Source: JBJYIN01 sp046237015 (GTDB lineage: Bacteria > Pseudomonadota > Gammaproteobacteria > Enterobacterales > Enterobacteriaceae). Taken from it: 64,000 nt of DNA. Location: the NCBI RefSeq assembly GCF_046237015.1, contig NZ_JBJYIN010000014.1, positions 1-64,000 of the forward strand, given 5' to 3'. Position numbers and translations under genes: made by a program. Positions within the stretch are counted from its first letter, which is position 1, and each line of letters opens with the position of its first letter. Below are positions 45,796 to 54,682 of this stretch, in pieces. The notes beneath the pieces were generated by a model. That model made no database searches. It was not told where the DNA came from and saw only the letters and a program-made list of their open reading frames with translations.

Positions 45796-46545
45796 ATGCA
45801 TGACATTCAGGATAACGACGTGACGACCATCATTATTGTTTTTTTGCTGGCGGGTATGGTTAAAGGAATCATTGGTCTTGGGCTACCGACCATTGCGATG
45901 GGCTTATTGACGCTAACCATGCCTGCCTCAGCGGCGGCCAGCGTCTTAATCATTCCTTCGTTAATTACCAACATTTGGCAACTTATCTGCGGCCCTGCCT
46001 TTTTTATGCTGGTGAAGCGTTTCTGGACGCTATTTGTGGGCATTATTGTTGGCACGCTCTGGGGAGGACTGCCGTCGCTGACGTCTTCGTCGTCCTGGAC
46101 AGGTATGGCATTGGGATTGATTTTAGCGATTTATGGCATCTGGGGGCTTTTGGCAAAACGATTACCCCAGCCAGGTGGGCATGAAATGTGGCTATCGCCA
46201 CTCGTTGGCTACATAACCGGTGCGATTACTGCGGCGACCGGTGTGTTTGTCATCCCTGCGGTCCCTTATCTGCAATGTCTGGGGTTAAGTAAAAATGATT
46301 TAGTGCAGTCGTTGGGATTGGCGTTTACCGTTTCTACGGTTGGGCTGGCCGTACAGCTGGCGCAAGGTATCGGGCTGGCGGGTATCGATCTTGGGTTATC
46401 CTTTTTCGCATTGATTCCTGCCATTCTGGGGATGGTGATTGGTCAACGTGTACGGCATCTCATTAGCGAGATGGCTTTTCGGCGTGGATTTTTTATCGGC
46501 TTGATTGCACTGGGCGGATATATGTTTATCGGGGCGAGCGTTTAA
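45796..46545 (+). CDS. TauE/SafE-family sulfite/sulfonate exporter-like permease
   Basis: A 249-residue inner-membrane protein with about seven to eight hydrophobic helices and the family pieces GMVKGIIGLGLPTIAMGLL and TGAITAATGVFVIPAVPYLQ. Substrate unknown; relatives move sulfite, sulfonates or organic anions. The ATG at 45796 has no clear Shine-Dalgarno, while GTG at 45820 has AGGA seven bases upstream, so translation may start there. It is convergent with the LysR gene, overlapping by 4 bp, and may be its target. Confidence 0.78.
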   Translation: MHDIQDNDVTTIIIVFLLAGMVKGIIGLGLPTIAMGLLTLTMPASAAASVLIIPSLITNIWQLICGPAFFMLVKRFWTLFVGIIVGTLWGGLPSLTSSSSWTGMALGLILAIYGIWGLLAKRLPQPGGHEMWLSPLVGYITGAITAATGVFVIPAVPYLQCLGLSKNDLVQSLGLAFTVSTVGLAVQLAQGIGLAGIDLGLSFFALIPAILGMVIGQRVRHLISEMAFRRGFFIGLIALGGYMFIGASV

Positions 46546-47441
46546 TCACCGGGCTCGGATGACGAGGTAATAAACTCGACGAATGCCTGACAATAGCCGG
46601 GAAGGGTCGAAAATTCACGAGCACAAATAACCAGATTTCTTTTAGCCCATGTGTCGGACAGGCTGAGGCAACGGACGTTGAGCGACGTCATCAGGCGTAA
46701 GGCGGCATGTTTTGGCAAGATACCTATCCCGATCCCGCTGTGGATGACTTGAATCATTGCATCGAAACTGGCTAATCGAACACGGTAGTTCAGGCGTTTT
46801 CCCAACTGTCTGGCGTGTTCATCAATGTGTTCCTGTAATGCTGAATGGCTATTCAATCCAATAAATTCAGCCTCAGTGAGCGTTTCAAACGCCACGATGT
46901 CATGATTTCCCCAGTGGCTTCCGAGTGGCACGACGACCACTAACTCATCCTGACGAAACGGTCTGGTTTCCAGACCGTTTAACGCGATAGAATCCGCGAC
47001 GATACCTATATCGGCCATTTGGTTTTTAATGGCGGTAACAATATCGCGGCTGGGTTTTTCATTAACGTCGATCGATATCATCGGGTGTGCGTTCAGGTAT
47101 GTTCCTACTAGTGCTGGCAGGTATTCACTCAGGGCAGACGCGTTACAGAGTAGTGGAATGTGGCCGCGTAGTCCTTTGCCATATTGATGTAATTCGCTAC
47201 GCATCAGCTCGATTTGATGCAGGATCACATGGGCATGATGAGCCAACGAAAATCCGGCTTCCGTTAGCGTTACGCCGTTTTTTGCACGCAATAATAACGG
47301 GACGCCGAGTTCGTCTTCCATGCCACGGATACGCTCACTGGCCGATTGCAGTGTCAGGTGGGAGGCAGAGGCACCGCCTGTGATACTGCCAGCTTTCTGG
47401 ACATTTAAAAATAAACGCAGATCGGTGGGATCAAATCGCAT
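46542..47441 (-). CDS. LysR-family transcriptional regulator
   Basis: A 299-residue LysR protein. The helix-turn-helix covers about residues 1-60 (LFLNVQKAGSITGGASASH, LTLQSASERIRGMEDELGVP), and the effector domain about 90-295. The tail-to-tail position with the TauE-family permease and head-on position with the sia operon end leave its target open. I do not recognise a named orthologue. Confidence 0.82.
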   Translation of the reverse strand: MRFDPTDLRLFLNVQKAGSITGGASASHLTLQSASERIRGMEDELGVPLLLRAKNGVTLTEAGFSLAHHAHVILHQIELMRSELHQYGKGLRGHIPLLCNASALSEYLPALVGTYLNAHPMISIDVNEKPSRDIVTAIKNQMADIGIVADSIALNGLETRPFRQDELVVVVPLGSHWGNHDIVAFETLTEAEFIGLNSHSALQEHIDEHARQLGKRLNYRVRLASFDAMIQVIHSGIGIGILPKHAALRLMTSLNVRCLSLSDTWAKRNLVICAREFSTLPGYCQAFVEFITSSSEPGD

Positions 47442-47503
47442 GGTCGTGAGCTCGCCGTCGTGTGGTGAATCCTATTATGATGGATCACGTTATGGCATGA
47501 GCG

Positions 47504-48211
47504 CTAATGATATTCAACCCGGTTTCGACCTTGGCTCTTTGCTCGATATAACGCGATATCCGCTGCGCCGTAGAGTGTATCGAAGTCGGTATTCGCCGGA
47601 GCCCAACTCACACCAAAGCTTGCGGTAACCTGTTGTTGAGATAAAACGGCCAGCGGTGTTTTATTGAGATCACGATGAATGTTGTTGGCGGTGATCACCG
47701 CCTGCTGCAACGTGACGTCATCCAGCAGGATAGTAAATTCTTCCCCACCGACTCTGCCGATGCTACCCGTATCTTTTAACACGTTTTGTACCCGCAACAT
47801 CAGTTCGCAGATGACGCGGTCACCCTTAGGATGACCATAGGCGTCATTAATGCGTTTGAAATTATCAATATCCAGCACGATTAATGCTGCCTGACGATGT
47901 GCCAATGTCTGATTGATGCGTTCGATAATGGCACCGCGATTATAGACGTTGGTCAGCGGGTCGTGTGTCGCTTTGTATTCCAACTCGGTAGCCAGTTTGT
48001 GTAATTGGTTATTCAGCTGATTTAATTCTTTTTCGGCGCGGTCGCTGCGGGAAATTAAGCGGTGGGATTCTCTGACGAGCCGTTGGTAATGTTCGGTGAG
48101 CGCCAACAGCGAATCCCGATAAACGTCTGCGGGCATATTCTGTTGATTAGCCACGTTGCGTGCGGCAAGCAAGATGTCATATTCCGGTGTAAATAGCTCA
48201 AAGGTGCTCAT
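47504..48211 (-). CDS. siaD: Diguanylate cyclase, SiaD-like
   Basis: A 235-residue cytosolic GGDEF protein that should make cyclic di-GMP. A helical N-terminal part (1-75, coiled coil) precedes the GGDEF domain, whose active site reads GRVGGEEF; DPLTNVYNRGAI starts the domain. I see no RxxD inhibitory site before it. GGAG lies eight bases before the ATG. It closes the four-gene operon resembling Pseudomonas siaABCD, where SiaC binding switches SiaD on. Confidence 0.85.
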   Translation of the reverse strand: MSTFELFTPEYDILLAARNVANQQNMPADVYRDSLLALTEHYQRLVRESHRLISRSDRAEKELNQLNNQLHKLATELEYKATHDPLTNVYNRGAIIERINQTLAHRQAALIVLDIDNFKRINDAYGHPKGDRVICELMLRVQNVLKDTGSIGRVGGEEFTILLDDVTLQQAVITANNIHRDLNKTPLAVLSQQQVTASFGVSWAPANTDFDTLYGAADIALYRAKSQGRNRVEYH

Positions 48212-48216
48212 GGTTT

Positions 48217-48648
48217 TTACTCCAGAATTTGGTTGTGGAAGGTGAGTGCCGGAAAGTCAATGTGTAGTTCTTCACCGAATTCTGCGGCGATATCGTCATC
48301 CATGTCGTAATACCAATACAGGGTTACGGAAAGTCCCTGCTCAGCCGCTTGATTCAAGACGTTGAACAGGCTGAATAACATTTTGGTGCTGGAGCTATTG
48401 AAATAAACCAACGAGACATGTATCTCAATGTTTATCGGATGAGAATGGTTAGCGGTGTGTTTTTCTGTGAGCAACAGACTGAGATAAGTTTCGGTGTGTG
48501 CAATCAGGGGACGATAAAATGCAGCCGCATTTTCGGGATAAGATTCCCCCGATAAAGAAAGGCAGTGGATATCAAAGTTGAAATCTACGACCGGGGTGCA
48601 GGGGGTGCCTGCGATATGGAGATTATCCATGGTGGTTATATTTGTCAT
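48217..48648 (-). CDS. siaC: SiaC-family switch protein (DUF1987)
   Basis: A 143-residue STAS-like small protein. In Pseudomonas, unphosphorylated SiaC activates the diguanylate cyclase SiaD; SiaB phosphorylates it on a Thr and SiaA removes the phosphate. Here VYFNSSSTKMLFSLF places a candidate acceptor, T88 or a neighbouring Ser, at the corresponding position. It lies one base after siaB and five bases before siaD. An alternative start six codons downstream is possible. Confidence 0.8.
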   Translation of the reverse strand: MTNITTMDNLHIAGTPCTPVVDFNFDIHCLSLSGESYPENAAAFYRPLIAHTETYLSLLLTEKHTANHSHPINIEIHVSLVYFNSSSTKMLFSLFNVLNQAAEQGLSVTLYWYYDMDDDIAAEFGEELHIDFPALTFHNQILE

Positions 48649-48649
48649 T

Positions 48650-49219
48650 TCAAATAATCGCCTTCAGATAAAACGTAGACAGTCCCGTTGATGAATCCGC
48701 TCGAAAGGTGAACTGAAGTGGCTCACTGGCATCGCGTGCGACAGTCAATAACCCGATATCGGCGCCTTTGCTCCAGGACGGCGTTTCGTCGCGTAGGGAA
48801 GCTTTATAGGCGAGCCTGATCTCATCAATTGTCATACAACGCAGGGGTTCGAGCCGTACACGTAGTTTTTCAATATCGTCAGGGTGGACCTGATTAGCGG
48901 AGAGTAAGAAATATTTTCCATTCTCGTAACCGATACAGACAGAACCGTGGCGTACTTCATTTGCTTGACCAATAACGGTCGCTTGATCAACAACGGTTAA
49001 ATTAGTAGCAGAATAGCGGGTAATGTTCTGCCCCATTTCAATAAAGGCTGAGAAGAGTTTCCGACGAATACCTGCGGGAACCTGCTTTCTCTCAAGCTGT
49101 AATCGCACTGTCTCCGCTAATGAGCTGATAATGCTTTGTGAAAAATACCCTACATAATATAGGGTTATATCTTGTCGACATGTCGCGTCGAATAACTCGG
49201 CGTATTTAGTCTCTTGCAT
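48650..49219 (-). CDS. siaB: SiaB-family protein kinase
   Basis: A 189-residue GHKL-type small kinase of the SiaB family (DUF6272). EMGQNITRYSA is the N-box-like helix with the conserved Asn. The C-terminal part (KGADIGLLTVARDASEPLQF) carries a Gly-rich ATP-lid equivalent. Expected to phosphorylate the neighbouring SiaC. Separated from the phosphatase gene by 17 bp. Confidence 0.8.
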   Translation of the reverse strand: MQETKYAELFDATCRQDITLYYVGYFSQSIISSLAETVRLQLERKQVPAGIRRKLFSAFIEMGQNITRYSATNLTVVDQATVIGQANEVRHGSVCIGYENGKYFLLSANQVHPDDIEKLRVRLEPLRCMTIDEIRLAYKASLRDETPSWSKGADIGLLTVARDASEPLQFTFRADSSTGLSTFYLKAII

Positions 49220-49236
49220 GATTTCGCTTTACCTGA

Positions 49237-50472
49237 TTATGCGAATGTCGACGAATAGCGGAACCCCCAAAAGGTCAGATCGTCTCTTCTTACCTGATGG
49301 CCTTGGTATCTCTGATGTTCTTGTAACAACTGATTGGCAAGTGTTTGCATGGGGAGCGAGCGATGGCGCTGTATGCATTCCTGTAAACGGCGCTTACCGA
49401 ACATGATGCGTCGTTCACCGCCGATTTGATCCGTCAGCCCGTCGGTAGCGGTAAAGACGAGATCTCCATCGTTGAGTTTGATCTGGTGATTTTGCCACTC
49501 ATACTGGTATGGCGTATCGGTATAGCCGACTCCCATCCGGTCTGTATCGAGTACGCTAAGTTGCCCGGTATGCGGTGCGATGACAAAAGCCACCATATGA
49601 GCATTGGCCCAGGTGAGCGTATTTTGGGTGACATCGCAAAATAGCACGATCGCATCGCACCCATCGTTGGATGACGAGGTCAGATGGGCTTCATCCCGCT
49701 GTCCCAGCGTATCTTTGATGTGCTGATTGATTGCCTGTAGGAGTCGTGCCGGGGTTTCAGGGCCGTGCTGGGTTAATGCCTGTTCTAACGCAGAGGATAA
49801 AATCAACGTCATAAAGGCACCGGGAACGCCGTGCCCGGTACAGTCCGCGATAACCGCGAGCCAGCCATGCTGATAGGTTTTGAAATAGTAACAATCGCCG
49901 CCAACACAATCGCGAGGTTCCCATGTCAGACACCAGTCTGCGAGCGATTGAGACATTGCCTGTCGTGAGGTCGTCAGCATCGCTTCCTGGATGACGCGGG
50001 CATATTCAATGCTTTGCATAATTTGCTGGTGTTGCTGCTCATGCATGGCAGACACCGCTTTGATTAGATCAATCCCTAAACCGATGCCGATATAGCGGCC
50101 ATTCTGAGTGATGATAAAGCCATCCGTCAGTGACTTATCTCCAGTCATGACCGTTTGGTCTGCCACGTTGTTCAGCGATGCAGCGGCATCAATGATCAAT
50201 GGATTTTTATCCATAAACGCGATGCAGCTTTTTTTATCGTAGAGTTCACGATAAAAGGGACGAGACATTTGCGACATGAAAATGTGACGATTAATCAGTC
50301 CGAAAGGGCGACCATTTTCTACAACGGGCAGGCTGACTAATTCTTTGTTTTTGCCGAAAAGTTGTAATACGGTGGCATTATCGGTATCTGGCGATACGTC
50401 TGGTGTCGAAACACAAAGATCCTGCGCCGTGGGCCGAGCCCAGATGCTTGGTTGAACGCATGAAGCAGCCAT
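49237..50472 (-). CDS. siaA: SiaA-like PP2C/SpoIIE phosphatase with CBS-like N-terminus
   Basis: A 411-residue soluble protein. Residues about 15-140 look like a pair of CBS-type units (SLPVVENGRPFGLINRHIFM; DGFIITQNGRYIGIGLGIDL). A helical linker follows, then a SpoIIE-type PP2C domain (about 185-405) with metal-site motifs GGDCYYF, IADCTGHGVPGAFM, ATDGLTDQIGG and RRDDLTF. Pseudomonas SiaA instead has membrane helices and HAMP before its phosphatase domain. First gene of the operon; it should dephosphorylate SiaC. Confidence 0.8.
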   Translation of the reverse strand: MAASCVQPSIWARPTAQDLCVSTPDVSPDTDNATVLQLFGKNKELVSLPVVENGRPFGLINRHIFMSQMSRPFYRELYDKKSCIAFMDKNPLIIDAAASLNNVADQTVMTGDKSLTDGFIITQNGRYIGIGLGIDLIKAVSAMHEQQHQQIMQSIEYARVIQEAMLTTSRQAMSQSLADWCLTWEPRDCVGGDCYYFKTYQHGWLAVIADCTGHGVPGAFMTLILSSALEQALTQHGPETPARLLQAINQHIKDTLGQRDEAHLTSSSNDGCDAIVLFCDVTQNTLTWANAHMVAFVIAPHTGQLSVLDTDRMGVGYTDTPYQYEWQNHQIKLNDGDLVFTATDGLTDQIGGERRIMFGKRRLQECIQRHRSLPMQTLANQLLQEHQRYQGHQVRRDDLTFWGFRYSSTFA

Positions 50473-50563
50473 GACTGTCGTGGGTCTCTTGAATGGCAGA
50501 TTATTCTGGCGATAACATAGACGATGTTAATGACCGAATGATGACACGGCATGCAGTAATGGG

Positions 50564-51775
50564 TTAGTTATCGGCTAACACATTGTTCATGACCTGGGTT
50601 TGCCAGTCGAAATAGGGGTTGAACGTCAGGCGTATGTGGGTTTTATCTTTCTCCTGATAGCCCCAATCTGAATACCACAGCGCATTCCTGTCCTGACACT
50701 GCTGTGGGGTGGCATTGGCCTGCCCATTGGCGCAAATGACCACTGCACCGGCTGGTCCATAGGCTTTATTTTCCGGCGAAAACAGGATCGACATGTGCGA
50801 AAACTGACTGATACGCCATTCGGGCAGGCGATCGCGGCGAACGAGGACGCGTGAGGAGTAAGCCGGGATCGGCGGATTGCCATACCAAATGAGCCGACTG
50901 CGTGAGTGCGTGAATTTTTTGTCGAATAGTTCGAAGAGATAAGCGCTGTCCAGCACTGAGTCATGTTCGGTTAACACCATCAATACCGGTTTATCGTAGG
51001 TTTTATCCGCTAACTGTGTCCGAACCGCACGGCTGGAATAATAGAACTGTGCGAACCCATTGGTCGGAACCACCATATAGCGCGTGGCTAATTGTTCGGG
51101 GTAGCCGGGGCGAGGTTTTAATAGCCAATCGGTGAAAACTGACAGCAGCGGCGTCAGAAAATCGTATTTTTCGTTGGATTTGAATGCGGGGGAAAAGAGC
51201 ACCAGTCCTTTGATTTCTGGATGCCGCAATGCGTACTCCAGCACCAGATTACCACCGGTTGAGAACCCTCCCAGATAAACATCATTCACTTCTTTACTGA
51301 GAATCGCAGACTGCTCCGCGACGACACTACGCCAATCATCAACGGTGATGTGCAACATGTCAGCCGGTCGAGTGCCGTGACCAGGCAACAGGACCGTTCT
51401 GACCAGAAAACCTTGGGCGGCCAGTCTGGGCATAATATCGGAGAAGGAACCAGGAGAATCCCCCAGCCCATGAACCAACAAGATCCCTTTGGTTGGCGAG
51501 CCGGTTGGACGCATTTCCTGTGGTGTATTCCAGACTAATTCCATCTTTTTATCATTTGTCTGGAAGGTTCGATGCTGTGTGACCCAGCGGGTGGTTTCCT
51601 GCTGGTAACTCGCAAATGAGGATTGTCCGAGCGGGGTGATATTCCGTTCTTTCCCACTGCACGCGGCGATCAATAGCAGACAAAGCGCGACGATGAGATG
51701 GAGAATAAGGTTGGCTACCTTGCTTGGGATCGTCGGTGGAAAAAACGATGCTGCCATTGATGAACGTTGTAACAT
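50564..51775 (-). CDS. Alpha/beta hydrolase lipoprotein, function unknown
   Basis: A 403-residue serine hydrolase with a lipoprotein signal (LLLIAAC near residue 39), so it is probably membrane-anchored on the periplasmic side. The fold is seen in GILLVHGLGDSPGSFSDIM, nucleophile elbow GGFSTGGNLVLEYALRHP (Ser in GFSTG), acid candidate in TEHDSVLDSAY and His in SQFSHMSILF. An esterase or lipase activity is likely, but I do not recognise a named orthologue. It stands alone, divergent from uxuR. Confidence 0.72.
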   Translation of the reverse strand: MLQRSSMAASFFPPTIPSKVANLILHLIVALCLLLIAACSGKERNITPLGQSSFASYQQETTRWVTQHRTFQTNDKKMELVWNTPQEMRPTGSPTKGILLVHGLGDSPGSFSDIMPRLAAQGFLVRTVLLPGHGTRPADMLHITVDDWRSVVAEQSAILSKEVNDVYLGGFSTGGNLVLEYALRHPEIKGLVLFSPAFKSNEKYDFLTPLLSVFTDWLLKPRPGYPEQLATRYMVVPTNGFAQFYYSSRAVRTQLADKTYDKPVLMVLTEHDSVLDSAYLFELFDKKFTHSRSRLIWYGNPPIPAYSSRVLVRRDRLPEWRISQFSHMSILFSPENKAYGPAGAVVICANGQANATPQQCQDRNALWYSDWGYQEKDKTHIRLTFNPYFDWQTQVMNNVLADN

Positions 51776-52027
51776 CCGTCGTTGTTATCCTTTTCGCTAA
51801 AGCTAACGGGATTGGGCGATTTGCAGTATAAAAACCATTCATGCTTTCTGTACAGTCCGTTATCTGAATGTGTTGCCAGTAGCGGAATTTGCTATTCACT
51901 GAATGCTTTCCATGGACGATGGTTCCTGGCTTCGTGTTATACTCAATACCAATTTGGAGACTAATTGGCTTTTTGGTCAGGCCAATTTTACATTGTGATA
52001 ACGGCCTGATGATAAGGACAGGATGGT

Positions 52028-52759
52028 ATGCGGTTATATCAGCAAATTGGCGGCAATATCCGGGCCGAAATACTGGAAAAGAAATATCAGATTGGCGATC
52101 GTCTGCCTCCTGAGCGGGATATTGCCGAGGCCTTCAATGTCAGTCGTAGCGTGGTTCGTGAAGCATTAATTATGCTGGAACTGGAAAAACTGGTGGAAGT
52201 GCGTAAAGGCTCCGGCGTTTATGTCATGCAGATCCCTGAAGCCGCAGAAAAAAGCAGTGCCGCAGATAGTGGATACGGTCCGTTCGAATTGATGCAGGCC
52301 CGCCAATTGCTGGAAAGTGAGGTTGCCGCTTTTGCCGCCATGCAGGCGACAAAAGGCGATATCATCAAAATGCGTCAGGCCATTGAACAAGAAAAAATTT
52401 CTCTGGAAAACGGCAGTGTAGATGAAAGCGCGGACGAACAGTTTCATTGTCTGTTGGCGCAATCCACACAAAATAGCGTACTGGCCAATATGGTGTATGA
52501 GGTGTGGCAGGCGCGTAAACTCAGTCCGATGTGGCAGGGGATTCACTCACATACCCATGATTTTAGCTATCAACGCCAGTGGCTTGACGATCATGAAATG
52601 ATCCTGCGGGCGGTTTCGCGACGCGACGCTAAGATGGCGCGTCAGGCGATGTGGCAGCATCTGGAAAACGTGAAGGATAAGCTGCTGGAAATCTCAAACG
52701 TGGATGATCCTGCATTCGATGGTTATTTATTTGAGTCGATACCGCGTATGGAGTCATGA
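52028..52759 (+). CDS. uxuR: GntR/FadR-family hexuronate regulator UxuR
   Basis: A 243-residue repressor of hexuronate genes. The winged helix is at about 5-70 (GDRLPPERDIAEAFNVSRSV, VREALIMLELEKLVEVRKGS) and a FadR-type ligand domain follows (about 85-235). It is related to both UxuR and ExuR; position beside uxuB and uxuA favours UxuR. AGGA lies close upstream. Upstream DNA (51935-51990) has several CCAATTT or AATTGG half-sites, possibly autoregulatory. Confidence 0.85.
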   Translation: MRLYQQIGGNIRAEILEKKYQIGDRLPPERDIAEAFNVSRSVVREALIMLELEKLVEVRKGSGVYVMQIPEAAEKSSAADSGYGPFELMQARQLLESEVAAFAAMQATKGDIIKMRQAIEQEKISLENGSVDESADEQFHCLLAQSTQNSVLANMVYEVWQARKLSPMWQGIHSHTHDFSYQRQWLDDHEMILRAVSRRDAKMARQAMWQHLENVKDKLLEISNVDDPAFDGYLFESIPRMES

Positions 52760-52792
52760 GTGGCTCTGAATCCTACGTAATCCATTCGTCGT

Positions 52793-52827
52793 CCCCATTA
52801 TCGGGCATTAAGTACCTGATAATGGGG
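52793..52827. terminator. Terminator between convergent uxuR and uxuB
   Basis: A 10-bp inverted repeat CCCCATTATC / GATAATGGGG encloses a 15-base loop region. It lies between the two gene ends and could terminate both, though T-runs are short. Confidence 0.5.
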
Positions 52828-52851
52828 AGATCTCGCAGAGAAAAACTAGCG

Positions 52852-54384
52852 TTAAAACAGTTCTGCTACCGCAGCTTTGGCACCACGTGTTTGAAGCGTT
52901 TGGTAAGCCTTGATTAATTGCGCCACAAACGCATCATTGTGTGGCAAATCTTCCCCGAATACGGCGGTTAGCGCCAATAGCCCACGGACGCGGGGCTCGC
53001 CATCTTCCGTCGCACTGACAATCGCCTGAAGTTGTTCCACCATTGGGTCACGCACGTCAATCGGTTGACCGGCGTCATCCGTGCCGCCGATATAGCGCAT
53101 CCACCCCGCAACCCCTAACAACAAATGCGGGTAATGACTGCCGTTGGCGATATGCCAACGAATGGAATCCAACATACGCTGTGGCAATTTCTGCGTGCCA
53201 TCCATGGCAATTTGCCAGGTACGATGTTTCAGCGATGGGTTTTCATAACGGGTAATCAACTGGTTGGCATAGTCGGCCAGATCAACACCGGTCACGCGTA
53301 GCGTTGGTGCCTGCTCTTTTAACATCAACTGATGCGCGGCCCGGCGGTAATTATCGTCTGTCATACAATCGTTAATATGCTGATAGCCCGCCAGATAGCC
53401 GAGGTAGGCAAGGAAAGAATGACTACCGTTCAGCATACGCAGTTTCATTTCTTCAAAAGGAAGAACATCGCTAACGAGTTGTGCCCCAACGTGTTCCCAG
53501 TCTGGGCGACCTGCGACGAAATTGTCTTCTACGACCCATTGAATAAAGGGTTCGCAGGCAATGCCGCAAGGATCATTCACGCCGAGCGCGTTGGATATTT
53601 CCTGCAATGTTTCAGATGTTGCGGCAGGCACAATGCGGTCGACCATGGTATTCGGGAATGTTGCCTGTGTCGCAATCCAATCAGCCAGATCGGGTGAACG
53701 CCATTGAGCCAGTTCAAGTACGGCATTTTTCAGTACGTGCCCATTTTCCGGCATATTATCGCAGGAAAGCAGTGTGAACGGCGGCAGGCCGCGTTCGCGA
53801 CGAACTCGTAATGCTTCTACCAGCACACCCGGTGCGGATGATGGTGCTTCCGGCATTTCCAGATCCATTTTGATCAGTGGATTTTCCCGATCCAGTTTTC
53901 CGGTGCTGCGGTCGATGCAGTAACCTTTTTCCGTCACGGTCAGCGAGACGATTGCCACCTGTGGCTCGGCCAATTTTTCTATGACAGCGGTAATACCTTC
54001 CAGTCGAGCATGCAGAGATTCATTGATCGACCCAATAATGATTGCCTGATGGTTATTTGCTCCCTTTTCCAGCACGGTATAGCGGTGTGCCTGTTGGCGC
54101 AGGCTGCTAAACAGATTTTCATTACCGAACAAGCTCAATTCACAGATGCCCCAGTCGCCACCTTGTTGATTGAGTACGCGATCGGTAAACAGAGCCTGAT
54201 GTGCGCGATGGAAGGCACCAAAACCGATATGCACGATGCGGCTTTTCAACACTTTCCGGTCATAATGCGGCTGCGGTATGGTGGCTGGTAATGCATGGTT
54301 GGCAATATTAGGCGCCTCGTTTGACTGGGCTTCAGCGCTGCGTAGAGTGGAAAGTGGCATCTTTTCGGTAATAGCGGTTTTCAT
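52852..54384 (-). CDS. uxuB: Fructuronate reductase
   Basis: NADH-linked reductase converting D-fructuronate to D-mannonate in glucuronate breakdown. The 510-residue product is a polyol/mannitol dehydrogenase family member with IVHIGFGAFHRAHQALFTD as nucleotide-binding start and KLRMLNGSHSFLAYLGYLAG as catalytic Lys-containing segment. An extra 35 or so N-terminal residues precede the conserved fold, making it longer than E. coli UxuB (486). AGAGGA lies before the ATG. Divergent from uxuA. Confidence 0.93.
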   Translation of the reverse strand: MKTAITEKMPLSTLRSAEAQSNEAPNIANHALPATIPQPHYDRKVLKSRIVHIGFGAFHRAHQALFTDRVLNQQGGDWGICELSLFGNENLFSSLRQQAHRYTVLEKGANNHQAIIIGSINESLHARLEGITAVIEKLAEPQVAIVSLTVTEKGYCIDRSTGKLDRENPLIKMDLEMPEAPSSAPGVLVEALRVRRERGLPPFTLLSCDNMPENGHVLKNAVLELAQWRSPDLADWIATQATFPNTMVDRIVPAATSETLQEISNALGVNDPCGIACEPFIQWVVEDNFVAGRPDWEHVGAQLVSDVLPFEEMKLRMLNGSHSFLAYLGYLAGYQHINDCMTDDNYRRAAHQLMLKEQAPTLRVTGVDLADYANQLITRYENPSLKHRTWQIAMDGTQKLPQRMLDSIRWHIANGSHYPHLLLGVAGWMRYIGGTDDAGQPIDVRDPMVEQLQAIVSATEDGEPRVRGLLALTAVFGEDLPHNDAFVAQLIKAYQTLQTRGAKAAVAELF

Positions 54385-54583
54385 ACGGATCCTCTGAGTA
54401 TCTTTCCCTGCTCGAACAAGCGTTGTTCAATCTGGAAATGTCAAGGTTAAGTTATCAGACCAAAGGTGTGCTTTTGACAAAAAACAGACAGATAAGGTCT
54501 GGTTCAGGACAGATAATGGGATTTAATGTAAGGCTTATACGGAAAAAATAAAATTTGTTTGTCCAAAATTCATTGTTTTTGTG

Positions 54584-54601
54584 AAATTGATCAACCAATT
54601 T
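54584..54601. promoter_or_regulatory. UxuR/ExuR operator between uxuB and uxuA
   Basis: AAATTGATCAACCAATTT fits the palindrome recalled for UxuR/ExuR sites (AAATTGGTATACCAATTT), with both AAATTG and CAATTT arms exact. It lies in the 298-bp divergent region, closer to uxuA, and can control both genes. KdgR-like and CRP-like matches in this region were too weak to call. Confidence 0.65.
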
Positions 54602-54682
54602 TGCATTTCGTTTGACACGATTAACTGATGATGTAGGCTTGGTTTATCTTTTTAAGACTAAGCGAGTGAGAAGGTACTTGGT

